Source: Isochrysis galbana (lineage: Eukaryota > Haptophyta > Isochrysidales > Isochrysidaceae). Taken from it: 64,000 nucleotides of DNA. Shown piece after piece: positions 30,403 to 40,137 of the stretch (within the stretch, counting starts at the first letter, position 1; each line of letters opens with the position of its first letter). The DNA is taken from contig CM030935.1 in the NCBI GenBank assembly GCA_018136815.1, forward strand, positions 1,670,204-1,734,203, given 5' to 3'. A program made the position numbers and the translations under genes. The notes below the pieces were generated by a model. That model worked only from the letters and a program-made list of their open reading frames with translations. It had not been told where the DNA came from and did no database searches.

Positions 30403-30813
30403 CTCAGGATGAACTTGTGTGTGTGTGTGTGTTGTGCGCTCTCGGCGGCGGAGGGGTGGGGTGGGGGGGGGGGGGTGGAGGGGGGGCACGCGCGCGCTCG
30501 CTCCAACGTCTCCCACGCGCGAGAGAGCGTGATTTCTCCCCCTACACAAGACGAATTCCCAGGAGGAAATTTGAGAGGCGAAAGTGAAATGTCCGCGGCG
30601 ATCCCTCATATTCACACAGAGGAGAGGATAGAAATGTGTCCTTCGGGTGGATTGATATGCGCGGCTCCCCTCACGCCGCGGCCCTCACTCCTGCCGCGGG
30701 CACGAGCGTGGCGAGTGGCGAGGATGAGGGTGTTCCTCCTGGCCAGGGGAAGAGCGTCGGCCCTCTTGTGTGGCCCCTCCCGAGGCGTCTCCTCCTGCAG
30801 CAACAACTTGCTG

Positions 30814-31675
30814 CTACAGCCTTTTCTCCACCAGCCTAGCCACAAGCTGCTCGAGGTCCACATCCGAGAAGGAGCGGCGGCGAGAGGCAGCGGACGCTGG
30901 CGAGGGTGACTTAGAGCGAGCAGAGGAAGGAGAGAGTCGGGCGGGGGGCTCCTGCCCGGAGGAGGCTCGCTCCTCTCCCTCCTCCACTTCTGAAAGGTGA
31001 CCAGCAGAGGGAGGAAGGGAGGGAGAATAAGCTTGTGAACATGTTAGCCTAATATCTAGATATTAGGTATCTACTTGGCAAATCTCACTATTAGTATCTA
31101 ATATGTTAGCCGATGTGCACTATTAGTATCTAATATGTTAGCCGTGGCCGCCAAACCTACTATTAATGTATTAATAGCCCCCCCCCCCGACCGACCCCGA
31201 CACGCTGTCGAAACTAGCTAGGGGCGGAACGGCGGAACTCGTCCGTGGTGGCGACGTCAAGTGGGTTCGAACCCCGGGGCTTCAAACTACTGTGTGTGTG
31301 GTGTGTGGGGCTCTGTGTGGGTCCTATGTCCTATGACTTTTTGTTGTCTCATATAGATGTACGTGCGTACGCTTACGCGATTGCAGGCGCTACGTGTACT
31401 TATACTTACTACTTATGTACCAGTAATACTGATAATACTGATAATACTAATAATAGGCGAGCGAAGCGCACTATCTGTATCTAATATGTTAGCCGTAGGG
31501 AACTATCTATATCTAATATGTTAGCCAAAATGCACTATTAGGTTCAAATATGTTAGCCCAAATCCAAACCTATTCACAAGCTTAAGGGAGAAGGAAACGC
31601 TGCCGCAGACGAAGGAGACTGTGAGCGGACAGCAGCCGCAGCTCGAGTGCGCAGAGCAGGACCGGGGCGCAGCAT
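30814..31675 (-). pseudogene. Small Ser/Arg-rich ORF interrupted by a hAT-type MITE
   Basis: Minus-strand ATG at 31675 opens MLRPGPALRTRAAAAVRS. After 28 codons the frame runs into the element at 31584-31028. If the element and one copy of its 8-bp duplication are ignored, the same frame continues without a break to a stop at 30814 (end: RRRSFSDVDLEQLVARLVEK). The uninterrupted frame would be about 98 codons: an Arg/Ala N-terminus resembling an organelle presequence, a Ser-rich middle, and a short amphipathic helix. I do not recognise the family. The element carries GTGAAT just inside its right terminal repeat, and the gene has CACCTTTCAG to the left, so the insertion could be spliced out as an intron; otherwise the ORF is broken. 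It lies 411 bp upstream of the kinesin start, same strand. Confidence 0.6.
31028..31584. mobile_element. Non-autonomous hAT-type element (557 bp) with 8-bp duplication
   Basis: Terminal inverted repeats TAAGCTTGTGAA (31028-31039) and TTCACAAGCTTA (31573-31584), perfect over 12 bp, are flanked by the direct repeat AGGGAGAA at 31020-31027 and 31585-31592. An 8-bp target duplication with short inverted ends is the hAT-superfamily signature. Inside are five near-identical subterminal repeats of CACTATTAGTATCTAATATG plus TTAGCC: 31086, 31118, 31469, 31501 and 31533. No transposase is encoded. Confidence 0.88.
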
Positions 31676-32310
31676 GAAGCAGCCAGGGGCCAGGGGCGGA
31701 GCAGGCGCTGGTGGGGCGCGGGCGAGGGTGCTGTGCGAGGCCTGCCCTCCGCGGAGAGGAGGGTGGAGGGTCCTATGGCATCAGCACCCTAGCTGTGAAA
31801 CACAGGAACAGTGGTTTTTTTCGGAAGTCAAAAACAATGTTTTTCACCGTGTTTCAAACTCCCTCCTTTGTGGCCACCGTTTTTCGGCGGGGGCCAAACA
31901 AAGGCCCCCTCTAAGGGGCGTGCTGTCGCATTCGCGATCGACTCTCTCACCTTGTGCCTTTTCGCGCTCGGTTGCGTTCCGGTTTTACTCGTTACTCGTT
32001 GATTCTTTACTCGTAACTCGCCTGTTGCTCCTTGCCTGCGTGCGCGCGTGCGCCCGTGCGCCCCTTTGTGGCCGACCTGACCTTGTTCTCGCGCCCCTTT
32101 GTGGCCGATCTGACCTTGTTCTCAGAGGCTGCAACGACCTCAGGTTTGGTTATTTTTTTTTACAAATGCCCCCGTGAAATGGGTATAAAAATTAAGCACC
32201 CCCCCCTCCCCCCCCCTTCCCCCCGCCCCCCCCCCTTCCCCCCCCCCCCCCTCTCCCCCCCCCTGCCCCGCCCCCTCCCTTCTCTTCTTCGCCTCTCTCC
32301 TCTCGCGCCC
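31676..32310. other. Upstream spacer with LINE-like pieces and a C tract
   Basis: A 33-bp unit, GCGCCCCTTTGTGGCCGAYC plus TGACCTTGTTCTC, is repeated twice at 32058-32123. 32198-32280 is a C-rich tract. No gene seen. Confidence 0.4.
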
Positions 32311-32604
32311 ATGTCCCTCCTCCGTCCAAATGACAGTGCACTGGAGCTCGAGGCGGAGTGCGCACTTGCGCTCGCGCGCATGCACCAGGGCCCCTGGTGC
32401 CCATTGAGCGCCATGGGATGTCTGCACATGCGGACGCCTCCCGTCATCCTTGCAGAAACCGCAGCTGGGAGGCTGTCTCCCAATAAGACCAAAAGCCTCC
32501 CGTCATCCTGGCAGAAACCGCAGCTGGGAGGCTGTCTCCCAATAAGACCAAAAGCCTCCCGTCATCCTGGCAGAAACCGCAGCTGGGAGGCTGTCTCCCA
32601 ATGA
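32311..32604 (+). CDS. Possible short gene ending at a LINE insertion point
   Basis: ATG at 32311 follows a C/T-rich tract like those before several genes here. The first ~45 residues (MSLLRPNDSALELEAECALA ... GPWCPLSAMGCLHM) look coding. The rest is translated 59-bp tandem repeat in three frames, and the stop TGA coincides with the target duplication of the LINE inserted at 32605. It may be the first exon of a gene whose remainder is separated, or only a chance ORF. Confidence 0.3.
   Translation: MSLLRPNDSALELEAECALALARMHQGPWCPLSAMGCLHMRTPPVILAETAAGRLSPNKTKSLPSSWQKPQLGGCLPIRPKASRHPGRNRSWEAVSQ
32437..32603. repeat. 59-bp direct repeat, three copies
   Basis: Units start at 32437, 32496 and 32555 with CCTCCCGTCATCCTGGCAGA and continue AACCGCAGCTGGGAGGCTGT; the first has one change (CTTG for CTGG). 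The third is cut after CTCCCAATGA by the LINE at 32605, and its end reappears at 35859 as target duplication. Confidence 0.95.
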
Positions 32605-35600
32605 AAAAAAAACATCTGAAGATTCAGGGCTACACACCTACCGTCTACTGGGCTTTCCAGCTCTATTCCCATCGCCCTTACCTCCCCTCCCTCCACCTCC
32701 TCGCCTGCCCCCCTTCTTTCCTTTTTCTTTGGTTTCCGGGGTCCGACCTCCGTGCACTACATGAGGTCTGGTTTGGAGCGTGGGGTCTGGGCGGGCCTGT
32801 TGGTCTTGCTCTCGCGTGTGTCTTGTCTTCCCGGTCGTGTTTAGGTGGTTGGGTCCCGTCTGGGTCGCGTTGCCTCTAGTGGTGTCTTCTCTTATCGGTT
32901 TCCTAAGTGATTCATTCATCCTCTTCACCTTGCTCCCCGGTCTCTTGGACAGCGTGCTCGATTCCCAGTTTGGCGGCTAGCTTGGCTAGCTCCTCGCTGG
33001 GTTTGAGCCTGCCTTTGTCGCTTATGTGAAATGCGGGTCTTAGTTCGCCTAGATCTATCCTTTTTTTGGGTTGCCTACCCATGCCCGCTTGGGCTGTTCT
33101 CGCCGAGTCGGTTTCGTACGCGAATAATAGAGCTTTACACAAAACGGTGTATCTTTCTATTGTTCTTATCAGAATTGATTCTTCCGAGAAAACTATGTTG
33201 TCATAGTGGATTCTATAGAAGTCCGTTATGATATATCTCCATGCCAACAAAAAAACCTTTTAATATTCTCGCCTCCCCCGTGGCACTGACTCGCATATTC
33301 GTAGCCACGCCCCCTTCCCTTCCTCACCCTCATTCCCCGCCTTGCGGCAACTCCCCTCGTGCTCTACTTAGGGGCTCGGGATATGTGGGGGGTCCGAGCG
33401 GAGCTGTGTGCACTTGTCCTCAGCGGCGTGTTCTCCGCTCTCTCCTGTGCCACTGAGTGACCCGTTTGTTTTTAGAGTTGTTCCATGGCCCCTTGGCTTA
33501 GTGTGCGTGGCGTTCCTCTTAGATGACCTATAGTGATCGATCGCGTTCTTAGATGGTAAGTTTCCCCGGGCCGACGCTTCATGTTATGCGAGTCTTTCAG
33601 CGAGGCCAAGTGCTTTTGCTACGAGGCGGGTGTTTTCGCTCAGTTGTAGTCTACCTTTCTCGTTTTCAATGAATACGGGGGCGCTGAGTTCTAGCGATTT
33701 CTTGAGTTTCGGCTTTCTCCCTTGAGCGGCTTTGTGCGTGCGTGCAGAGCAGTGCGCTTTTGGCGGGGTGAGGCCCCTGACTAATGTAGTGAATCTCACT
33801 AGTGTAGACTCTAGGATAGGTATGTAGTGGTATTCGTATGACTCAAATTCTACTCTGTAGAAGTCTCTTAGTATATATTTCCACGCTATCACGTATAGTG
33901 CTTTTAGGCTTTCGGGAGTGTTCGTACCAGGATATCTAAGAACGCGATCGATCACTATAGGTCATCTAAGAGGAACGCCGCGCACACTAAGCCAAGGGGC
34001 CATGGAACAACTCTAAAAACAAACGGGTCACTCAGTGGCACAGGAGGGAGCGGAGAACACGCCGCTGAGGACAAGTGCACACAGCTCCGCTCAGACCCCC
34101 CACATATCCCGAGCCCCTAAGTAGAGCACGAGGGGAGTTGCCGCAAGGCGGGGAATGAGGGTGAGGAAGGGAAGGGGGCGTGGCTACGAATATGCGAGTC
34201 AGTGCCACGGGGGAGGCGAGAATATTAAAAGGTTTTTTTTTTCATTGCCTCTTGGATGGTCTTTTTCGGTGGCGCCATGCGCTTGCGCTCTTCGCGCTCA
34301 AGGCGTGCGGCTTTCTCTTCCGCGCTCCGCGCAGACACAGATGGGCAGGGGGGGGTGGAACGCCATGGCGTAACCTTTGTTGTAACCCTTGCATCCCTTG
34401 GGTCCCGCGTGGATGCTGAGGTCCTTGATGTCGCCGCCGAGTTCGCGGCAGTTTCGTACCGCGTATTCTACGGGGTATGGGGCTCCGTTAATGGTGAGAA
34501 GAATCTTGCGCGGGAAATCGAACGAATTGAACGAGCCTTGCTTGGGGGCGACATACAGGTGGTACACCTCTTTCTTGCCTTGGGTTACGAGGACTCCCTC
34601 TTTCGTGAGGATCTTGGTACGTTCTTGGTTCCCCTGTATGAAGTAGAAGCCATGGTTCTCGACCGCCTTGGCGAGGGAGCTGATGGTGATGAGGTTTTTC
34701 AGCTCAAATTTGTAGTTGCGTACCACTAGGTGCGCCGAAACGTCCCTAAAGGCGCCGGCGAGCGCCTTGCCTGACGCCCGCGGGAGGCTCTTGGTCTTTT
34801 CGTCAAGTGTCTGATACTTGACCGCTATGGGACAGGGGATGCCCGCCTTGCGAAAATCCGCTACGTCTTTGTACATTTCACGAAATTGGTTAGCGCAGTC
34901 TGCCGTCACGAGGATCTCCCATGGGCCGGAGGCGCTCTTGGACAAGAAGTCGGGCTCGAGGTCAACGCCCTCCAGCTTGTTGAGATGGGCGGTGATAGCG
35001 CCTAAGGTCTCTTCATCTTTGGCCTTGTAACCTTTCTCGTATGCCGTGAATGTGATGATGATCTTCTTGTCAATCGGAAATTCGGTTTCTTCTTCGGGCA
35101 TAGGTTCGAGGTCTTCGTCAAGTAGGGCCACCTGCGTGGCCGGTGAGAGGGGTGGGGTTAGTCCCATGTGTGGTCCAGCCTCTATGAGGTCCATGAAGCC
35201 CTTTGGGTCCGTGTCTATGTCGCCCTCTCTCAAGGGTTTCGTGTGTTGGGTGTTTTGTGTTGGCTCTTGTTTGTGTTGGTGTCCGATGTGTTGGGTCTCC
35301 CTGGTTGGTGTTGTGTGCGACGCGTGCTTGCCTGAGTCGCGCTTGTCCCTCCGCCTCTCGGCTGCGCTGGTGAGTTTGTTCTCAGTGCTGTGTCCCTTGT
35401 TGTCGTTTGTCCCCACCTTGGGGGTCCACAGCTGGTCTCTGTCATTCTTTTGGTTTTGGTACGACATTCCCCCAGTTGGGTTCTGTCTGAGATGGTGCCG
35501 GGTCAGCCCCTCGCGCCGGAGCGCGAGGGCGGTACCGCGGCTGTGTAGGGTCCAGGCCCGGGGGCCTTCCCTGATGGAGCGTCCCTCTGGCTTGGTGTGG

Positions 35601-35876
35601 CAGGTGTGACTGTGAGGTGAGATGTATGTGTGTTGTATGTTGGCCACCAGCATGCGGGCTGTTCGCTCGCTGTTCTCGGGTGTGCGCGGGCGTGGCCCGC
35701 TGGCTCCTATGCCCACCTGGCTGGGAGGGTCGTCCTGGCGCGGCCGCTTCGGCGACAGCGGCGTGTCCATTAGTCCTTCGTCCATCGCGGCGAGGGCAGC
35801 GGCAGCGAGAGCGGGCGGCGGCGCGCGCTCCATGACCCTATCAGTTTACTGATAGTTCGAGGCTGTCTCCCAATGA
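32587..35876 (-). mobile_element. LINE with 18-bp target duplication, RT region lost, nested fold-back
   Basis: GAGGCTGTCTCCCAATGA occurs at 32587-32604 and 35859-35876 and frames the element. Its 5' end (35858) reads GAACTATCAGTAAACTGATA, then GGGTC and ATG at 35833. ORF1 is open for 511 codons to 34298, including GPWEILVTADCANQFREMYK, VVRNYKFELKNLITISSLAK and a Cys/Gly-rich end; a poly-C tract near 34350 shifts the frame into RLEREERKRMAPPKKTIQEAM. Then 34245-33247 is a nested fold-back insertion, after which only the last part of ORF2 remains (LAWRYIITDFYRIHYDNIVF to 32912). The 3' end, in coding orientation, is TAGCCCTGAATCTTCAGATG followed by T's at 32605-32612. Like the copy at 22944 it keeps both termini while lacking the RT core. 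Confidence 0.9.
33247..34245. mobile_element. Fold-back of LINE 3' ends nested in another LINE
   Basis: 33249-33554 and 33934-34240 are reverse complements with only a few mismatches; both outer ends are tail type II (AAAAAACCTTTTAATATTCT on the left, its complement on the right). The 379-bp loop between them holds a LINE ORF2 C-terminus on the minus strand (LKALYVIAWKYILRDFYRVE ... LVAKALGLAERLA, 33955-33584). Confidence 0.85.
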
Positions 35877-36364
35877 TGGTGATTGAGCGCTTCTCGCCTT
35901 GGGCCTCGAGCCTCTAGCCTCTCCTCGAGCCATTTCCCAGCCTCACAGCGCCCCCAGAGGGCGAAGGACACACGGCGAAGGGATTGCGCCCGTGCGAGGA
36001 ATTGGCCGCCCACGGAGTACCCTTGAGCGGCGTCGTCGCTAGTCGCTAGCGCGCTATGGTTGTAGAAGTTGGGGTGGTCTCTCGGCGGGGGTACCACGTT
36101 AGAAATTGTAGTCTTGTAAGAGGTCTTGTTGGCTAGCATCCCTAGCCACATACACCGGACGAGCCATGCACCGACCGCGCACACCCCCATCGCGGGGTAG
36201 GGGCTCCGTTGCCGATAAGGCACGGTCCCTCAGCACTAGGATTAAACTAGGACAACAAGAAAACTCCGACACCCCCCCACGCCCCCCAACATGCTTTCCT
36301 ACTCTAATCTCTCTCCTCGCTCCTCCCCCCCTCTTCTACTGCGGGGCGGGCGGCACGCCGGTGG
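35877..36364. other. Flank upstream of cytochrome b561
   Basis: Starts with TGGTGATTGAGCGCTTCTCG, a motif also at 14906. The rest has no recognised feature; a C-rich stretch lies at 36268-36290 and 36316-36330 ahead of the ATG. Confidence 0.35.
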
Positions 36365-37147
36365 ATGGACTTCGGCTCGCCGGCGCAGAGACGAGACAGC
36401 ATGATGGACAGCTCGGACGAGGGACTGGAGTCGCAGCGGCTGACCGGAACCGCAAGTTCGCGCGGCTCATACGGCCCGCTCGGTCGCTCAGGCCTCCTGG
36501 TCGTCTCGGCAACCACGCACCTGCTCGCGCTTGTGCTGCTCGTGCTGCTCACCAGCACACTCAAGACGTACCTCTCGGCAGAGAAGCCACTGTTGACGTG
36601 GCGCACATTCCCGCTTCACCCATTCCTCATGGTCCTCGCCTTCGGCTTCCTCGCTCCCATCGCCGCCGCCGCGTGGAAGTCTTACGAGCACGGCCTCGGC
36701 ATGAGCCATGGCACCGTCAAGCTCATCCATGGTGTCCTCATGCTCTGTGCGACCATTGTAGGCGTGCTTGGTGTGATCGACATGTGGCTTGTCCACGAGG
36801 ATGGGGCTGCTGCGCAGACCGCCAAAGGCTGGGCTGTGCACTTCCAGAGCTCGCATTCCTATGTCGGCTTCGCAACTGTGCTATTCTTCGCCCTCCAGTC
36901 TGTGGGAGGTATTGCAGCGTTTTCTCTACCCGCGCTTAGTGCGCGTCGTCGCGCAGAGGCAGTGGAGCCGCATCGCCTTCTCGGTGGAGCAGCCGCGCAC
37001 CAGGCAGCGATGATTGCAATAATCACCGGCATTCTCTCCTTGGCAGGGCGAGGAGACAACGTTGCCTCCAAGGATGTAGAATTCAAGGTTGCAGCAATGC
37101 TTGCGCTTGCGCTGTGCATTTGCCTTGGGCTCGTGCTCCGCCGCTAA
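36365..37147 (+). CDS. Cytochrome b561 family transmembrane electron carrier
   Basis: 260 aa, single exon from ATG 36365. A Ser/Arg-rich cytosolic N-terminus (~40 residues) is followed by six hydrophobic helices. Heme-ligand candidates sit at the family positions: H85 (FPLHPFLMVLAFGFLAP), H122 (KLIHGVLML), H164 (QSSHSYVGFATVLFF) and H203 (EPHRLLGGAAAH); the pairs are spaced one per helix over helices 2-5. Family members move electrons from ascorbate or similar donors across vesicle, vacuole or plasma membranes to monodehydroascorbate or Fe(III). Which membrane applies here cannot be read; there is no signal peptide. The second ATG (MMDSS) 12 codons in is an alternative start. The stop is followed by a non-coding flank. 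Confidence 0.88.
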   Translation: MDFGSPAQRRDSMMDSSDEGLESQRLTGTASSRGSYGPLGRSGLLVVSATTHLLALVLLVLLTSTLKTYLSAEKPLLTWRTFPLHPFLMVLAFGFLAPIAAAAWKSYEHGLGMSHGTVKLIHGVLMLCATIVGVLGVIDMWLVHEDGAAAQTAKGWAVHFQSSHSYVGFATVLFFALQSVGGIAAFSLPALSARRRAEAVEPHRLLGGAAAHQAAMIAIITGILSLAGRGDNVASKDVEFKVAAMLALALCICLGLVLRR

Positions 37148-37589
37148 GGCTGCGTGTGATTTCTCGTTGCTTCCCTCACTCGCTTTCAATCCCATTTGCG
37201 TGGTCACATCCATCTAAGTGTCAGAACGAGGATGTAGTGGGCGAGTAATTCACATATACACATACCGTTATGCTTTCACAAACAGATGCTCGGGCCTCGA
37301 CATCAGCGAAAAAGACAAGAAACCACGAAAGGCCGCGTTCCTTCGAATCTTCGAATGTTCATAGTTTTCTTCTACATAAACACGAGTCTGTTTTGAAAAT
37401 ATATTCCAGAGTTTCTGTAGCATCACCATCACCATACTAGTTCGTTTTTATTTATTTATGGATGCCCATCAAGGAGGATGTATCATGTATCATCCGTATG
37501 TAGGATGATGCATCTCGCATCTCTGGTGAACCTAGTGCACTTGGTGCACTCAAACTGCATCTCTCATGCACCTAGTGCACATTGCTCAC
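37148..37589. other. 3' flank of cytochrome b561, no gene
   Basis: AT-richer sequence; CATCACCATCACCAT at 37421 and short repeats of CACCTAGTGCA/CTAGTGCACTTGG at 37530-37580. Confidence 0.35.
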
Positions 37590-37689
37590 GCGTGTGTGCT
37601 GCGGCGGCTGGCGGCTGGGCGCGGCTCCGATGGCGGAGTGTGTGCTCACCGTGCGGCTCGTCCATCTCGAGTATGAGTATGAGATGTGG

Positions 37690-38192
37690 CACCCTCGCCG
37701 GTGCTGGATGAAGAGGTGGCTGTCATTGACAACGACCCTGAGCCCGAAGGGGACGAGGAATTTCACATCTCCATGAAAAAAAAACATCTGAAGATTCTGG
37801 GCTACACACCTACTAGTCTCGGGTCTTCCCGTCACTAACTAACACCGCCCTTATATTCCCTCCCTCTACCTCTTCCCCTGCCCCCCGTCATTCCTTTTTT
37901 TTCGGTTTCCGGGGTCCGGCCTCGGTGCACTACCTAAGGCCTAGTTCGGAGTGTGGGTTTGGGCAGGCCTTTTGTTCCGAATTGTTGTGCCTCGTGCCCA
38001 CTCGGGTGCTTGTTGGGCTTATGGTCTGTGTCGGTTGCGTGTACGCCTCTCTTTCTGTCTGTCTGTGTGACGTGTACGTTGCTCCATCACCATTGTTTTG
38101 TTACTCCCTGGCCCCCTCGACAGCGTGTTCACATCTCCATGGAAATAATCATCACTTTCACGCCGTACGAGCGTTCACAAAAGATCAATAAC
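37690..38192 (+). mobile_element. LINE ORF1 fragment carrying a nested 352-bp LINE tail with target duplication
   Basis: Plus strand codes VLDEEVAVIDNDPEPEGDEE, then FHISM; after removal of the nested piece it continues EIIITFTPYER, matching KKIIITFTAYEKG of the ORF1 at 35833. The nested insertion (37776-38127, minus) ends in CAGAATCTTCAGATG plus T's in its own coding orientation and is framed by TTCACATCTCCATG at 37762-37775 and 38128-38141. Confidence 0.85.
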
Positions 38193-38580
38193 TAAGTTTA
38201 TACTTGGTTCACCCATGGCGGGGCACGAGCCCCCCCCTCTCTCCACTCCTCCCCCGCCATGGGGGAGGAACCACCCACTCTCCTGGCATGCCTGATGGCT
38301 TGCCAGGAGCACACTGCCATGCTGACCCATCCCTCTCCCCACAGGCACGCCTGATTCGCCCGCCCTGGCCTGTCGTGGCCAGCCCATCCCTCTGACCAGC
38401 CCCTCCTCCCCCTGGGCCCCCCTGATCAGGACCCCCCAGCCAGCTCCAGTCGACTGGCAGGGGCTCGAGAGCCAGCGATGGAGAGGCAGGAGGGGCCAGG
38501 GCCATGCCCCAGCCTCACCTGCCCCCTGAGCTGCGCTCCCAGGCCCCTGCTGGCCTCCTGGGGACCTGAAGAGGGGCCGC
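38190..38580 (+). mobile_element. LINE-like 5' end (P2 palindrome), inverted twin at 46444-46832
   Basis: Starts AACTAAGTTTATACTTGGTT, then CACCCATGGCGG and an ORF beginning MGEEPPTLLACLMACQEHTA at the second ATG. 46832-46444 is the same sequence reversed, near identical up to CTGAAGAGGGG, where both diverge. Shorter relatives: 19590-19312, 43911-44007, 63672-63570. Confidence 0.8.
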
Positions 38581-39270
38581 AGGCGCGCGCCATGGGCCCC
38601 CGCCGCAGGGAAGAGAGGAGGAAAAGGGAAGAGGGAGGGGAGGGGGGAGTGGCAGCTCTCCCCTCCGGCGTTTACGTGTCTTCTCGCCCCGTTTGGGTAA
38701 GAGAAGACGGGGGCGCCAGAACCAGGAGGGAAGGGGGCTTAATTAATGGGGTGAGGAGGGGGGGGCTCAGGGGCTCAGCACTCGAAACACTATTGAAATG
38801 GGCAGTTTTTCAATGTGGACTAGGTGTGAAAATCGGCTGACGCGAACGATTGGCGCGAAAGCTCTTGGCCCGTGGCACTCGCGGCTCGCGGCCGCATGGC
38901 GCGGCTGAAGGTGGTGGAGCCGCCGCAGCGCGGCGCTCGCACTGGGGTCGAGTATGAGTGGCAAGGCAAGGGGCGCAAGAAGAGGAGCTCAAGAGCTCAA
39001 CCACCAACAGTCCTCCCGGTGGAAACCATCACGCCTTGCGCCCAGACAGAGTGCTGCTTGGAAACCTGATGTTGTGCCATGGGAGAGTGATGAGGATAGT
39101 GATGGGGATGGGGAGGAGCAGTGGGTTGGTGATGCGAATGTGAGTCCCAGTGCTGAGCTCGTTGAGAAGTTGTTGAGGTGAGATGCCTCGCGCCGTGCCG
39201 CCGCGCGGGCGGCTGCTAGCCGCGCGGGCGCGCGTGTGCGGGCGCGGGCGCGCGCTACCTTCCAAATACG
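38581..39270. other. Unknown ORFs, possibly coding
   Basis: From 38896 (ATGGCGCGGCTGAAGGTG) a basic frame of ~55 codons runs into an overlapping frame ending at 39181 with WESDEDSDGDGEEQWVGDAN and PSAELVEKLLR. The change from basic to acidic and the frame switch near 38985 suggest two exons or a frameshifted gene, but I recognise no family. 39185-39250 is CG-rich. Confidence 0.3.
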
Positions 39271-39479
39271 GAGGGGCACATGGAGGGGGTTTCAAATACG
39301 GCAAATACGGTCTGTATTTGGCCTTCGGCCAAATACGGTGAATACGTATCTCCGCCGATCTCGGAGCGAGATCGCGTCCTTTCCCTCGCGGAGCGCGGAG
39401 CGCGGAGAGACCCCCCACGAGATATCTTGGGACCGGAGAATGTTTTGGACGAATCTTCCTGCCGTCGGCCGAGGAGAGG

Positions 39480-40130
39480 CGGACGGAGAGAGAGAGAGAG
39501 AGAGAGTCTCGCAGAGCGACTGCAGAACGAGAAGTCGAAGTCATGCCGGTTTATTACCTTAAACGAGCCAACAATTATAGTAACAGCAAAAACAAAATTC
39601 GAATCGCAAATTTCGAGACCAAAACCTGCAAACCTGGACTTGAGACCATGGGGAATCCGAATCTGTGTGTCTTGTGCGTCAGTGGCAACACGGGGAACTG
39701 TTCAATTGTAATTGTGAGCGCGTACCTTACACGAATATTCATGCCTATAACCTTCAGATGGGCAGGAATACAACAACAGGCCGACACCCCGAGCGACATA
39801 CGAATACCGCGAAAGCGCGGCGTTACTTGAAAAAGACGCGAGAAGAGGGGGCCGAGACCCCCCAGGGGCACGAAGTGTCACATGCAACAGGCGTTTATGT
39901 TTGTTTTGCCACAGGAACACCACACCAGCAGGTCTGCCCCAGCCCACCCCCTGCACTTGGCCCGTTGTAGTGCACGCGGCCCCCCCCCCGATACCAAAGA
40001 CAAAGGAATGAAGGGGGTGGTGTAAGGGAGTGAGTAAACTGGGGTATAGGCGATGTCGTTAGTGAGTACCGTGAGTACGTGGACCTGTATAGCTAGTAGC
40101 GTGAGTAGCCCGAATCTTCAGATGTTTTAT
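39480..40130 (+). mobile_element. LINE 3' end fragment (reverse copy at 44247-44610)
   Basis: Shares with 44247-44610 (opposite strand) the coding piece ARKYLKKTREEGAETPQGHE-type (AKARRYLKKTREEGAE, ATGVYVCFATGTPHQQVCPS) and the end GAGTAGCCCGAATCTTCAGA then TGTTTTATTA. The tail is thus a T-rich variant of type I. 39500-39520 has a GA microsatellite. Confidence 0.65.
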
Positions 40131-40137
40131 TACTTTA

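Noticed and set aside
31255-31285. GGGTTCGAACCCC inside the hAT-type element, suggesting a tRNA
   Set aside because: Only a T-arm-like stem is present; no acceptor stem, D arm or anticodon arm can be drawn around it.
32437-32603. Regular 59-bp repeats considered as a CRISPR array
   Set aside because: Units are contiguous without spacers, only three exist, and the context is eukaryotic.
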